Source of the DNA: Arthrobacter sp. 18067
Lineage (GTDB): Bacteria > Actinomycetota > Actinomycetes > Actinomycetales > Micrococcaceae
Reading direction: 5' to 3'
Assembly (NCBI RefSeq): GCF_902706295.1
Contig: NZ_CACSJJ010000018.1
Location: 62,001-126,000 of the forward strand
DNA length: 64,000 nt
Position 1 is the stretch's first letter. Each line of letters starts with the position of its first letter. A program made the position numbers and the translations under genes. Positions 40,410 to 49,866 of the stretch are shown piece after piece. A model generated the notes under the pieces. The model searched no databases. It was not told where the DNA came from and saw only the letters and a program-made list of their open reading frames with translations.

Positions 40410-41600
40410 GTGGCAAAGGCAAAGTTCGAGCGGACTAAGCCGCACGTCAACATCGGCACCATTGGTCACGTTGACCACGGTAAGACGACGCTGACTGCCG
40501 CCATTTCCAAGGTGCTGTACGACCAGTACCCGGATCTCAACGAGCAGCGCGACTTCGCGTCGATTGACTCTGCTCCGGAAGAGCGCCAGCGCGGTATTAC
40601 CATCAACATCTCCCACGTGGAGTACCAGACCGAGAAGCGCCACTACGCACACGTAGACGCCCCGGGTCACGCTGACTACATCAAGAACATGATCACCGGT
40701 GCTGCCCAGATGGACGGCGCAATCCTCGTGGTTGCTGCAACCGATGGTCCGATGGCTCAGACCCGTGAGCACGTTCTGCTCGCCCGCCAGGTTGGTGTTC
40801 CCTACCTGCTGGTCGCACTGAACAAGTCCGACATGGTTGATGACGAAGAACTCCTCGACCTCGTCGAAATGGAAGTTCGTGAGCTCCTGAGCTCGCAGGG
40901 CTTCGATGGCGATGAGGCTCCGGTTGTTCGCGTTTCCGGCCTCAAGGCTCTGGAAGGCGACCCGGTTTGGGTCAAGTCCGTCCAGGACCTGATGGCAGCT
41001 GTCGACGAGTCCGTTCCGGACCCCGTACGTGACCGCGACAAGCCGTTCCTGATGCCGATCGAAGACGTCTTCACGATCACCGGTCGTGGCACCGTTGTTA
41101 CGGGCCGCGCCGAGCGTGGAACCCTCGCCATCAACTCCGAGGTTGAGATCGTTGGCATCCGCCCGATCCAGAAGACCACGGTTACTGGTATCGAGATGTT
41201 CCACAAGCAGCTCGACGAAGCATGGGCCGGCGAGAACTGTGGCCTCCTGCTCCGCGGTCTGAAGCGCGACGATGTCGAGCGTGGCCAGGTTGTCGTCAAG
41301 CCGGGTTCCATCACCCCGCACACCGACTTCGAAGCTAACGTCTACATCCTCTCCAAGGACGAAGGCGGACGTCACAACCCGTTCTACTCCAACTACCGCC
41401 CGCAGTTCTACTTCCGTACCACGGACGTAACCGGCGTTATCACCCTGCCGGAAGGCACGGAAATGGTTATGCCTGGCGACAACACTGAGATGACCGTTGC
41501 GCTCATCCAGCCGATCGCTATGGAAGAGGGCCTCGGCTTCGCTATCCGCGAAGGCGGCCGCACCGTTGGTTCGGGACGTGTCACCAGCATCATCAAGTAG
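40410..41600 (+). CDS. tuf: Elongation factor Tu
   Basis: A 396-residue GTPase that delivers aminoacyl-tRNA. Motifs are GHVDHGKTT, DAPGHADY and NKSD, followed by domains 2 and 3 ending GSGRVTSIIK. GTG 40410 follows AGGAGGAACCT. It is the only tuf seen here. A strong terminator follows. Confidence 0.98.
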   Translation: MAKAKFERTKPHVNIGTIGHVDHGKTTLTAAISKVLYDQYPDLNEQRDFASIDSAPEERQRGITINISHVEYQTEKRHYAHVDAPGHADYIKNMITGAAQMDGAILVVAATDGPMAQTREHVLLARQVGVPYLLVALNKSDMVDDEELLDLVEMEVRELLSSQGFDGDEAPVVRVSGLKALEGDPVWVKSVQDLMAAVDESVPDPVRDRDKPFLMPIEDVFTITGRGTVVTGRAERGTLAINSEVEIVGIRPIQKTTVTGIEMFHKQLDEAWAGENCGLLLRGLKRDDVERGQVVVKPGSITPHTDFEANVYILSKDEGGRHNPFYSNYRPQFYFRTTDVTGVITLPEGTEMVMPGDNTEMTVALIQPIAMEEGLGFAIREGGRTVGSGRVTSIIK

Positions 41601-41645
41601 TCACTACTTGTAGATCAGTGACCTTCCGGCCCTGCCGGTAGTTAC

Positions 41646-41690
41646 GCAAAGAAGAGCCCCGTCGCTTCGGCGATGGGGCTCTTCTTTGCT
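41646..41690 (+). terminator. Intrinsic terminator after tuf
   Basis: A 20-bp stem (GCAAAGAAGAGCCCCGTCGC / GCGATGGGGCTCTTCTTTGC, one G-T pair) with a TTCG loop. T-rich sequence in and after the right arm supports termination. Confidence 0.9.
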
Positions 41691-41753
41691 ACTATTTATC
41701 TATCGAATGGATAAACACAGTGTTCCTATGCCCTGTGACATCAAGGAGTAGCC

Positions 41754-44700
41754 ATGGAAGTCCTGCTAGTACTGATACTCCTTGCTGTGACGGGAGCGGT
41801 CAGCCATTCCGTGGGTCGGAATCGGGGACGAAAGGACGCTGACGGGGTTGCCGCCTCGACGGCAATGGCCGAACACCGTGCGTATCAAGCCGGATACATG
41901 GCTGGCCACTTGGCGGGTTGGCGCGATGCCGAGGCAAAGAAGGGGGTAGTGGAGGTGCCTGCACCCCAGTCGTTTGCTCCGCCTGCTCCTGCTGCTGCAG
42001 CCCGACCCGCGATGCCGGCCTCCCGACCAGTACATCCTCAAACACACGTGGGCATCCCATTTCCAGCTCCGGTTCCCTTGGCGCCGTCGCGAGCCCAGCC
42101 TCCCGTGGTACCGCAGCGCCCGGTCGTGGCGGCGCAGCAGCCTTGGGCGGTAGGGCTGCAGGCCCCGATGGCACGGGAGACTCCCGAGGCGGCCGCAGCG
42201 CGCAAAGCCAGGCGCGACCAACAGAACATCAACGTCACGCTCTATGTCGCCAGTCTCCTCCTGGTAGCCGCGGGTGCCCTCTTTGTGGGCACGAGCCTGC
42301 CAGCACTCTTCCGCTTCGCGGGCATTTGCTTCATCACCACCCTGTTCTATGTGGCAGGTTTGGTAATTCACGCGAAAATGCCCCGTTTGCGTCCGGCTGC
42401 GGTGGCTTTCGTGGGTACGGGTTTGGCGCTCGTCCCTGTCATCGGCCTTGCCATGTACAACTTTGTACTGCCCAACGGTCCTGCAGCGTGGCTGGTGACC
42501 TCGCTGCTCGGGACAGCTGTGTACGCCTACACTGCGGTGCGACTCGATAACAGGGTCCTGGCCTTCCTCTCCCTGAGCTTCGTTGTCTCCACGGCGTGGT
42601 CAGGGGTCTCCGTTTTGGGCGGTGCTTTGGTCTGGTACTTCACAGCGCTCATCGGGATCGCCATCATCCTTACGCTGGGTGCGTTGATTCGTCCGCGATG
42701 GTTGCCGCCACTCTATGTCCGTCCCCTGATGGTGCTCCATCCCTTTGTGGTGCCGTTGGTGGCGCTTGCGGTGACGTTTACGCCGTACCTGTTGTCCAAG
42801 GGCGAATACCCGTTGGTGATGCTGATGTGCGGGGCCTACTTCGCGGTGATGGCCTTCGTGCCGCAGACGCGGTACCGGCTACAACACTTTTACGCTGCAC
42901 GTGCCGCCCTGACCCTGGCGTTGCTGGGTGCGGTCTGGGATATCACCACGGATGTCAGCGCAGTGCTGTTTGCCGCAGCCGTTTGCTGTGGTGTCCAGTC
43001 CCTGGGTGTTGCTTTCTGGGGCACGCGGCTTAAGCTGGGTCCCTGGTGGAACGATGCGGTGTCCTGCCTGGGCCTGCAGTTGGCCACGGCAGCCATCCTG
43101 ACCGTCGTCTTGGGTCTCGGGGCTTACGAGCTGCCCACCTATGCTCCGCTCTCTGTCACCATGGTCACCGCCATGGTTGTGGGCTGGAAGCTGGCCCACG
43201 GCACGGAGTTTGCACCCGGCGTCGTCCTCGCGGTGTCCGTGCCGTTCACTGGCCTGCTGGGAGCCTGGCCAGTGTCCGCGCTCCTGGCGACTACCGGCTT
43301 GTACTGGTTCCTGCTGGCTGTTGTCCGGCCTGCTTCCCTCCGTAGCCAGTTGGTGGTTGCCGGGCGGATTGCCTTGACGGCGGCAGTACCCGCGGTGGCT
43401 GCCGGTATCTTCGAGAAGAGCCCGGACCGGATCGCTTTCTCCCTGGTGGCGCTCGTGGCAGCGGCGGTGATTCAGCAGATGCTAAGTGCGGGGCTGGAGC
43501 GCAGGGGTATCCGTGTGCTCGCCCCGCAGGCGTCCCTTGCTGGATTCGCCGGGCTCGCCATGGCAATCCTCCTTGTCCTGCCCATCTTCGACCACGCGGT
43601 GGGACACCCGTTTGTCCAGGCAGGAGTGCTGCTGGTTCTCTTCGCAGGGGTGGCATCGGGGTTGCTGTTGTTCCCGTCGGCACGGCTCAACGCCCGCTCC
43701 GGGTCCTGGCGGCCAACCCTGGGGGAGTCGCTTGCTCCAGCCACAGCCCTTGTTGCCGGCGTGGTTGCGGCGGCAGTTGTCTCGTTGGCTCTGGCAAACG
43801 TGGTCCTCTTGGTGACCGTCGCGTACGTTGTGGCAACCGCGCTTCGGATCCCGGTTTCATTCCACCGCCAGGGCTATTGGTGGATGGCGCGAGCGTTAGG
43901 TACGTTGCTGGCCGGATCGGCCTACTTTGACGCAACACAGCATGGCTGGAACATCAGCTTGGCCGGTGAGCTTCCCACAGTCCCGCTGGTAGTAGCGGCG
44001 GTGGCGGCCCTGCAATTGGTTCTTCCCCTACGGGAGCAAAGCCGGCGGCGTTTCCCCCACGCCTCCATGATCGACGCCGGAGCCGTAGTAATCGTCATGG
44101 CCGGGGCAGCCACGGTCCTGACTGTTTCCACTGCATGGGGAGAGCGGTTCCAGCATGAGGGGTGGCAGCCGGGGGCGGCGGCCATTGCAGCGGCCCTGGC
44201 GGCGGTTCTCTGCGGTGTGATCCTGCGCCGCAACCACGGAGCTTGGATCTTTGCGCCCGCAGCCATTGTGCTGCTCCTGGCGCTTCGGATGGGGAATGTG
44301 CGGGACCTGGAGATCCTGCTGGGGGTCTTCGCGGCCCACTGCGGTTTCATGGTTGCTGTGGAACGGGACCGGATTGTCCGGGGCAGCTACATGCTTGGGC
44401 TTCGTGTCCTGTCGCTGGCTTTCGTCGGGGTGCTTGTGGGGGATCTTTCAGAGTCGAGCACCACCGTGTCTTTGGCCGTGGCTGTGGTCCTCGTGCTGCA
44501 GCATGTGGTGACCTTGGTCCAACGGGGCCGGGGAGTGGATATCGCTTTCGAGCAGGGAACAGCATGGGTCACGCTGGCTGCCCAACTCCTGTTGCCCGCG
44601 GCTTACCTGCTGGCGGGGAATTACGACGGCGGCGGCCGTTGGGTGGTCATCGTTGAGTTGGCACTTGCCGTGGCGTCCGCTGGGATCGCCAGGCGCTTCC

Positions 44701-45932
44701 TGCGTGTGCGTGGGTCCCAGTACTTTGGTGTCGCTGGGCTGGGCGGTGCAGTGATTGCAGCGGGCCCGTTCTTGCTGTACCCGGCCGGTACGTGGCTCCA
44801 CCAACCGCTGCTGGACAGGGCGCAGGTGCCAGCGGTGCTCCTCGGGCTCGCCGTTTTGTTCATGGTTGTACGGGTTGTTCGCGAAGTCTTCCGTCCCGGA
44901 CAGCTTGCTGGACTGCACTCCACGGAGCGCTGGTTCTGGTTCATCGCGGCGCTTGCTTTCGTGGTGACGGGTGGTCTGTTGACGCTTGAGGTGTCCTCTT
45001 CCCTGACAGGGCTCGCCGTAGTTGTTTTTGCCTGCGTACTGTTCGCTGCCTCGCACGTCGAGAACCTGCCCGCCCTCTATCTCGGCGCGGCCCCTTCCGT
45101 GCTGGTAGGTGCCGTGCCCGCCGTCGAGGGTTTGCTGAGGGGGATGCCCCCGGGGGTGTGGGGCGATTACGTTCCCTGGCTGGTGGGCGGTGTTGGTACA
45201 GCAGTGGCCCTGTATGCAGTGAAGCTGTTTGGCGGGATGGCCATCGACGGGCAGCCCCTTCGGCGGAATGCAGTTGTTGGTACCGCGGCGGTGGCTCTGG
45301 TCTCCTCGGCTGCCGTTGGAATGGTCCGCGATGAGACCTCATGGGTCGGCTTCGTCCTGGTGGTGGCGGCCGGTGTGCTGATAGTTGTTGAGCTGCCGTC
45401 CAGCAAGTGGCTGGCTGGAGAGATCGCGGCGCTGGCCTCCGTGGCGGCATTCCAACGTGCCGTGCTGTTCGTAGGTGACGCCGGGCCGGAGTGGTTCTGG
45501 GTTGCGCAGTGGTACGTCCTGGCGGTCGCTGTTTTAGCAGGACTGCGCTACATCAGGGGCCAACGGAGCGACGGCCTGCTTCGGCTCTGCATCGCCGCAG
45601 GCGCCTTGTCGTTGACGTCCTTGGGTATCATTTTTGGCGGCACCGCATCCCAGCAGCTGTATGTTCTGGTGGGTCACGCGGTACTCCTGGTCGCAGGGCT
45701 GCTGTTGGCCGAAAGGGTCCTGGTTTGGTGGGGTGCCACTGGTGTTGCGCTGAGCGTGATGTGGGCCCTGCGCTCGTACGCCTTCGCCATGCTGGCGCTC
45801 GTTGCCTTGGCGCTGATTATTCTGGCGGTGTGGCGTTTGAACCGGAAACCGGATCTGCCTGGGCCGGTGCCAGTGGCGGAAAGGGAAGCCGGCGATGTCA
45901 GCCCGGACAGCAGTCGGGACGGAATCCGATAA
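41754..45932 (+). CDS. Giant polytopic membrane protein (SCO7613-C-like)
   Basis: A 1392-residue protein. Residues 1-18 form a first helix; residues 20-150 are cytoplasmic, Ala/Pro-rich and basic (ARKARRDQQNIN). From residue 155 to about 1370 it is an almost unbroken series of hydrophobic helices, roughly 35-40, with short loops and no visible enzymatic motif. The acidic tail follows. The layout resembles actinobacterial SCO7613 C-terminal-domain or DUF2339-like membrane proteins, whose function is unknown. ATG 41754 follows AAGGAGTAGCC. A 41-residue membrane peptide follows at 45961. Confidence 0.7.
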   Translation: MEVLLVLILLAVTGAVSHSVGRNRGRKDADGVAASTAMAEHRAYQAGYMAGHLAGWRDAEAKKGVVEVPAPQSFAPPAPAAAARPAMPASRPVHPQTHVGIPFPAPVPLAPSRAQPPVVPQRPVVAAQQPWAVGLQAPMARETPEAAAARKARRDQQNINVTLYVASLLLVAAGALFVGTSLPALFRFAGICFITTLFYVAGLVIHAKMPRLRPAAVAFVGTGLALVPVIGLAMYNFVLPNGPAAWLVTSLLGTAVYAYTAVRLDNRVLAFLSLSFVVSTAWSGVSVLGGALVWYFTALIGIAIILTLGALIRPRWLPPLYVRPLMVLHPFVVPLVALAVTFTPYLLSKGEYPLVMLMCGAYFAVMAFVPQTRYRLQHFYAARAALTLALLGAVWDITTDVSAVLFAAAVCCGVQSLGVAFWGTRLKLGPWWNDAVSCLGLQLATAAILTVVLGLGAYELPTYAPLSVTMVTAMVVGWKLAHGTEFAPGVVLAVSVPFTGLLGAWPVSALLATTGLYWFLLAVVRPASLRSQLVVAGRIALTAAVPAVAAGIFEKSPDRIAFSLVALVAAAVIQQMLSAGLERRGIRVLAPQASLAGFAGLAMAILLVLPIFDHAVGHPFVQAGVLLVLFAGVASGLLLFPSARLNARSGSWRPTLGESLAPATALVAGVVAAAVVSLALANVVLLVTVAYVVATALRIPVSFHRQGYWWMARALGTLLAGSAYFDATQHGWNISLAGELPTVPLVVAAVAALQLVLPLREQSRRRFPHASMIDAGAVVIVMAGAATVLTVSTAWGERFQHEGWQPGAAAIAAALAAVLCGVILRRNHGAWIFAPAAIVLLLALRMGNVRDLEILLGVFAAHCGFMVAVERDRIVRGSYMLGLRVLSLAFVGVLVGDLSESSTTVSLAVAVVLVLQHVVTLVQRGRGVDIAFEQGTAWVTLAAQLLLPAAYLLAGNYDGGGRWVVIVELALAVASAGIARRFLRVRGSQYFGVAGLGGAVIAAGPFLLYPAGTWLHQPLLDRAQVPAVLLGLAVLFMVVRVVREVFRPGQLAGLHSTERWFWFIAALAFVVTGGLLTLEVSSSLTGLAVVVFACVLFAASHVENLPALYLGAAPSVLVGAVPAVEGLLRGMPPGVWGDYVPWLVGGVGTAVALYAVKLFGGMAIDGQPLRRNAVVGTAAVALVSSAAVGMVRDETSWVGFVLVVAAGVLIVVELPSSKWLAGEIAALASVAAFQRAVLFVGDAGPEWFWVAQWYVLAVAVLAGLRYIRGQRSDGLLRLCIAAGALSLTSLGIIFGGTASQQLYVLVGHAVLLVAGLLLAERVLVWWGATGVALSVMWALRSYAFAMLALVALALIILAVWRLNRKPDLPGPVPVAEREAGDVSPDSSRDGIR

Positions 45933-45960
45933 TCTGGCAGTCTACGAAGAGGAGCGCAGC

Positions 45961-46086
45961 ATGGAATTCCTGATTTTCCTGGCAGTCATTGCCGCCATCG
46001 GTGGCGGCGTGCTGTGGGGCCGTAAGAATTTCCGGAGCGAGATTGAACGCGCAAAGCGCATCAGGCGTGCCAACAAGAACAAGTAA
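45961..46086 (+). CDS. 41-residue single-pass membrane peptide
   Basis: ATG 45961 after GAAGAGGAGCGCAGC opens 41 codons: one hydrophobic helix (FLIFLAVIAAIGGGVLWG), then a strongly basic tail (SEIERAKRIRRANKNK). It begins 28 bases after the giant membrane protein and is probably cotranscribed with it. The function is unknown. Confidence 0.6.
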   Translation: MEFLIFLAVIAAIGGGVLWGRKNFRSEIERAKRIRRANKNK

Positions 46087-46109
46087 CCCGTCGTTTTAGC
46101 AAGCCTGGG

Positions 46110-47543
46110 CTAGGGTTCATGGGAGCGGGCCCGCTCCAACGCACGTAACCAGTAATAGGACTCCTTGGGAGTCCGTTCCTGTGTGTGGAAGTCCACATGG
46201 ACCAACCCGAAGCGCTGTGAGTAGCCCGCTGCCCATTCGAAATTGTCCAGCAGCGTCCAGACGTAGTAGCCGCGCAGGTCCACATCCTCGGCAATACCGC
46301 CGGGGCCTGTTGCTGTCAGGGCGTGGCCGAGGTGTTCAGCCAGGTAGGAAATGCGGTTGGTGTCCTGAAGAGGGCCATCAACGTGGGGCGGTTCCGGAAA
46401 ACTTGCCCCGCCTTCGGTGATGTACACCGGGGGAAGTGCGTCCCCGTACCGGTCCTTCATTTGCCGCAGCAGCAACGCCAGGTAATCCGGCGCAACAGGC
46501 CAGCCGAACCCTGTGGTTTCATACTCCTGGTAGGCGGCCAGGTGGAAAGGAACTTCGCTCATCTCCGGTGACCTCCCGGTGGGGATCTCCGCCGGCCCGG
46601 GGCCCGCTGCCACCTTCACGGGGTAGTAGTAGTTGAGCCCGTAGAAGTCCAAAGGTTGGCTGATCAGTTCAAGATCACCGTCGTGGATGGTCCCGAGTGA
46701 GCGGAACCACGGCTTCATGGGCCAGGGTGGCTTGGGGTATCGGCCAAGCAGTATCGCGTCGGCATAGATGCGGTTGAGGATCAGGTCCAGCGCCTGCGTC
46801 ATCAGCCGGTCGCCAAGACTGTTGCTGGCGGACTCGACGGGGCAGTGCATGTTGGACACCCCGATCTGCCCTTTGACGCCGGCGTCCCGGAGGACCCGAA
46901 CGGCCATCCCGTGTCCCAGTAATTGATGATGTGCGGCAGGCAGTGAATCAAACAGCAGCTGCCGGCCCGGGGCGTGCACACCCAACGAGTACCCCTGCAC
47001 GGTGACTGACACGGGCTCGTTCATCGTGACCCAGTGATCAACGCGGTCACCGAAGCGGTCTGCTGCGGCCGCGCAGTAGACGGCGAAGCGCTCGGCAGTG
47101 TCCCGGTTCATCCATCCTCCGGCATGCTCCAGTTCCAATGGCGTGTCCCAGTGGAACAGGGTGGCCATGGGGGAGATGCCGGCGGCCAGGAGTTTGTCTA
47201 TGAGGCGATCGTAGAAGTCCAGGCCGCGTTGATTGATGGAGCCCTTGCCGCCGGGTTGGATCCGCGGCCAGGACAACGAGAAGCGGTAGGAGTCCACGCC
47301 AAGCTCCTGCATCAAGGCGACATCTTCATCGGAGCGGTTGTAGTGGTCGCAGGCTACGGTGGGGGAGTCGCCGTCGACTATTGCTCCTGGCTTTTCCGCA
47401 AAGGCATCCCAGCCCGAAGGACCGCGGCCATCAGCGGTCAGGGATCCTTCAATCTGGAAAGCTGCCGAGGCCACCCCCAGTGTGAAACCTGGACGCAGGC
47501 GCGCGGCAAGATCTTCCACGGAGCCTGAATCCTGGACGGTCAT
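46110..47543 (-). CDS. Glycoside hydrolase family 1 beta-glucosidase
   Basis: A 477-residue cytosolic enzyme that hydrolyses beta-glucosides with retention. The acid/base is Glu176 in TMNEP and the nucleophile Glu377 in ITEGG. Other GH1 marks are GVASAAFQIEG, YRFSLSWPRIQP and the C-terminal YYVWTLLDNFEWAAGYSQRFGLVHVD. ATG 47543 is preferred (AGGAAGATGGG upstream) over GTG 47570. It is monocistronic and diverges from the S10 operon. An AAGCGCTT palindrome about 110 bases upstream could be a LacI-type site. Confidence 0.92.
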   Translation of the reverse strand: MTVQDSGSVEDLAARLRPGFTLGVASAAFQIEGSLTADGRGPSGWDAFAEKPGAIVDGDSPTVACDHYNRSDEDVALMQELGVDSYRFSLSWPRIQPGGKGSINQRGLDFYDRLIDKLLAAGISPMATLFHWDTPLELEHAGGWMNRDTAERFAVYCAAAADRFGDRVDHWVTMNEPVSVTVQGYSLGVHAPGRQLLFDSLPAAHHQLLGHGMAVRVLRDAGVKGQIGVSNMHCPVESASNSLGDRLMTQALDLILNRIYADAILLGRYPKPPWPMKPWFRSLGTIHDGDLELISQPLDFYGLNYYYPVKVAAGPGPAEIPTGRSPEMSEVPFHLAAYQEYETTGFGWPVAPDYLALLLRQMKDRYGDALPPVYITEGGASFPEPPHVDGPLQDTNRISYLAEHLGHALTATGPGGIAEDVDLRGYYVWTLLDNFEWAAGYSQRFGLVHVDFHTQERTPKESYYWLRALERARSHEP

Positions 47544-47936
47544 GCACCCATCTTCCTCAGGCGCAGGCACCCGGGCAATGGTCCTGCGGGGCCCTTATAC
47601 CGCCGATTGGCCTTTGCCTCATATTTCCGCCATACTGGATGAGTTGTTCAAGCGCTTCTTCGTGTCCCGATCCGGATAATGCCGGGTGTCAGGGTCCAGG
47701 TGGAAGCCCAAACATAACCCTGAACCCCATGGAATGCGGTCGAGTCTGCGTGGAAATCGCGACACGCCCGACCGCGGGGGTCGGTGCGCCGGCAGGTTGA
47801 GGAACCCGGAATATCCGGATTCAGCTTGTGCGGCGTGTGGTGGTAAATCCTCAAACGCTTCGGCGGCCACAACAACAGGTAAGTAAACAGAGCAGCCCTA
47901 ACTAGAGCAGCACTAGCTGAAAGAGAGTCAGGCGAC
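47544..47936. promoter_or_regulatory. Divergent region between the GH1 gene and the S10 operon
   Basis: About 390 bases without a gene. AAGCGCTT (47650-47657) is a possible core of a LacI-family operator for the glucosidase. The S10 promoter and leader must also lie here, but I see no clear -10/-35 pair. TAACTAGAG near 47910 is the only AT-richer stretch. Confidence 0.35.
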
Positions 47937-48245
47937 ATGGCGGGACAAAAAATCCGCATCCGGCTGAAGTCATATGACCACGAGGTCATTGATGTTTCAG
48001 CGCGGAAGATCGTTGAGACGGTCACGCGCGCAGGCGCAACGGTAGTCGGCCCGGTGCCGCTGCCCACGGAGAAGAACGTTTACTGCGTAATTCGCTCTCC
48101 TCACAAGTACAAGGACAGCCGTGAGCACTTCGAAATGCGTACTCACAAGCGTCTGATCGACATCATCGACCCCACGCCGAAGGCTGTTGACTCGCTTATG
48201 CGTCTCGACCTGCCCGCAGACGTGAACATCGAAATCAAGCTCTAG
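47937..48245 (+). CDS. rpsJ: 30S ribosomal protein S10
   Basis: A 102-residue protein with [37 protein letters not shown] and [13 protein letters not shown]. It also acts as NusE in antitermination. It is the first gene of the S10 operon. ATG 47937 follows AGAGAGTCAGGCG. rplC follows after 17 bases. Confidence 0.97.
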
Positions 48246-48262
48246 GGAGGTGCTGAGAGACT

Positions 48263-48913
48263 ATGACCGCAACCCGTAACGTAAAGGGCCTGCTGGGCAC
48301 GAAGCTCGGCATGACCCAGGTCTGGGACGAGAACAACAAGCTCATCCCGGTAACTGTCGTCCAGGCTGACTCCAACGTCATCACGCAGCTGCGCAACGCA
48401 GATGTAGATGGCTACGTCGCCGTCCAGATCGGCTACGGCCAGATCGACCCCCGCAAGGTCACCAAGCCGCTGGCTGGTCACTTTGAAAAGGCTGGCGTAA
48501 CTCCTCGCCGCCACGTCGTCGAACTGCGTACCGCAGACGCCGCATCCTACGAGCTGGGCCAGGAGCTCTCTGTTGAGATCTTCGAAGCCGGCCAGAAGAT
48601 CGACGTCGTCGGCACTTCCAAGGGTAAGGGCTTTGCCGGTGTTATGAAGCGTCACGGCTTCCACGGCGTTGGCGCTTCCCACGGTGCCCACAAGAACCAC
48701 CGTAAGCCTGGCTCCATCGGTGGCGCATCCACCCCGAGCCGCGTCTTCAAGGGCCTGAAAATGGCCGGCCGCATGGGCGCCGAGCGTCACACCACGCTGA
48801 ACCTCACGGTTCACGCTGTTGACGTTGAGAAGTCGCTGCTCCTTATCAAGGGTGCCGTTCCCGGTGCCCGCGGCCAGGTCGTACTCGTACGCACCGCCGT
48901 GAAGGGAGCCTAG
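48263..48913 (+). CDS. rplC: 50S ribosomal protein L3
   Basis: A 216-residue protein near the peptidyl-transferase centre. It carries LLGTKLGMTQVWDE, DVVGTSKGKGFAGVMKRHGF and the basic loop TPSRVFKGLKMAGRMG. ATG 48263 follows GGGAGGTGCTGAG. It is four bases from rplD. Confidence 0.97.
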   Translation: MTATRNVKGLLGTKLGMTQVWDENNKLIPVTVVQADSNVITQLRNADVDGYVAVQIGYGQIDPRKVTKPLAGHFEKAGVTPRRHVVELRTADAASYELGQELSVEIFEAGQKIDVVGTSKGKGFAGVMKRHGFHGVGASHGAHKNHRKPGSIGGASTPSRVFKGLKMAGRMGAERHTTLNLTVHAVDVEKSLLLIKGAVPGARGQVVLVRTAVKGA

Positions 48914-48917
48914 TTCA

Positions 48918-49535
48918 ATGACTAGCACTGTCAAGGTAGACCTGCCTGCAGAGATCTTCGACGTCCAGACCAACGTGCCGCTGCTGCACCAGGTCGTCGT
49001 CGCACAGCTCGCTGCTGCACGCCAGGGTACCCACAAGACGAAGACCCGCGCCGAGGTTTCCGGTGCAGGTCGCAAGCCGTTCAAGCAGAAGGGCACCGGC
49101 CGCGCCCGTCAGGGTTCAATCCGTGCTCCTCACATGACCGGCGGTGGCGTTGTCCACGGTCCGACCCCTCGTGACTACAGCCAGCGCACCCCCAAGAAGA
49201 TGAAGGCTGCTGCACTCCGCGGCGCTCTGTCTGACCGCGCCCGCAACGGCCGCATCCACGTCATCGCTGAACTGGTAGCCGGCACCAAGCCGTCCGCCAA
49301 GGACGCACTGGCTTCGCTGCGCTCCGTCACTGAGCGCAAGAACCTGCTCGTCGTTATCGAGCGCGCCAACGATGTTGCTGCACTTTCCGTGCGCAACCTC
49401 CAGGATGTTCACGTTCTGTACGCAGACCAGCTGAACACCTACGACGTGCTTATCTCCGACGACGTGGTCTTCACCAAGGCTGCTTTCGAAGCGTTCGTCG
49501 CTGACAAGGCAAAGAACGAGGAGGCCTCCAAGTGA
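48918..49535 (+). CDS. rplD: 50S ribosomal protein L4
   Basis: A 205-residue protein lining the exit tunnel. The tunnel loop KTRAEVSGAGRKPFKQKGTGRARQGS, with RAPHMTGGGVVHGP, is intact with no macrolide-resistance change evident. The stop overlaps the rplW GTG as GTGA. Confidence 0.97.
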   Translation: MTSTVKVDLPAEIFDVQTNVPLLHQVVVAQLAAARQGTHKTKTRAEVSGAGRKPFKQKGTGRARQGSIRAPHMTGGGVVHGPTPRDYSQRTPKKMKAAALRGALSDRARNGRIHVIAELVAGTKPSAKDALASLRSVTERKNLLVVIERANDVAALSVRNLQDVHVLYADQLNTYDVLISDDVVFTKAAFEAFVADKAKNEEASK

Positions 49536-49837
49536 GCGTAACCACCATCAAGGACCCGCGCGACGTCGTGCTTGCACCCGTCGTATCGGAAAAGAGCTAC
49601 GGTCTGATCGACGAAGGCAAGTACACCTTCCTGGTGGACCCTCGCTCGAACAAGACCGAGATCAAGCTGGCCGTAGAGAAGATCTTCTCGGTCAAAGTTG
49701 ACTCGATCAACACCATCAACCGTGCCGGTAAGCGCAAGCGCACCAAATTCGGCTGGGGACAGCGCAAGAGCACCAAGCGTGCAATTGTCACCCTCAAAGA
49801 AGGCACAATCGACATCTTCGGCGGTCCGCTCGCGTAG
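49532..49837 (+). CDS. rplW: 50S ribosomal protein L23
   Basis: A 101-residue protein at the tunnel exit, where trigger factor and SRP dock. Segments are VLAPVVSEKSYGLIDEGKYTFLVDPRSNKTEIK and NRAGKRKRTKFGWGQRKSTKRAIVTL. GTG 49532 overlaps the rplD stop. rplB follows after 29 bases. Confidence 0.96.
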   Translation: MSVTTIKDPRDVVLAPVVSEKSYGLIDEGKYTFLVDPRSNKTEIKLAVEKIFSVKVDSINTINRAGKRKRTKFGWGQRKSTKRAIVTLKEGTIDIFGGPLA

Positions 49838-49866
49838 CGGAGACCACTTTAACGAGGAAATAAATT

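Noticed and set aside
37752..41375. Minus-strand open frame of 1207 codons across rpsG, fusA and tuf
   Set aside because: Antisense shadow of three certain genes.
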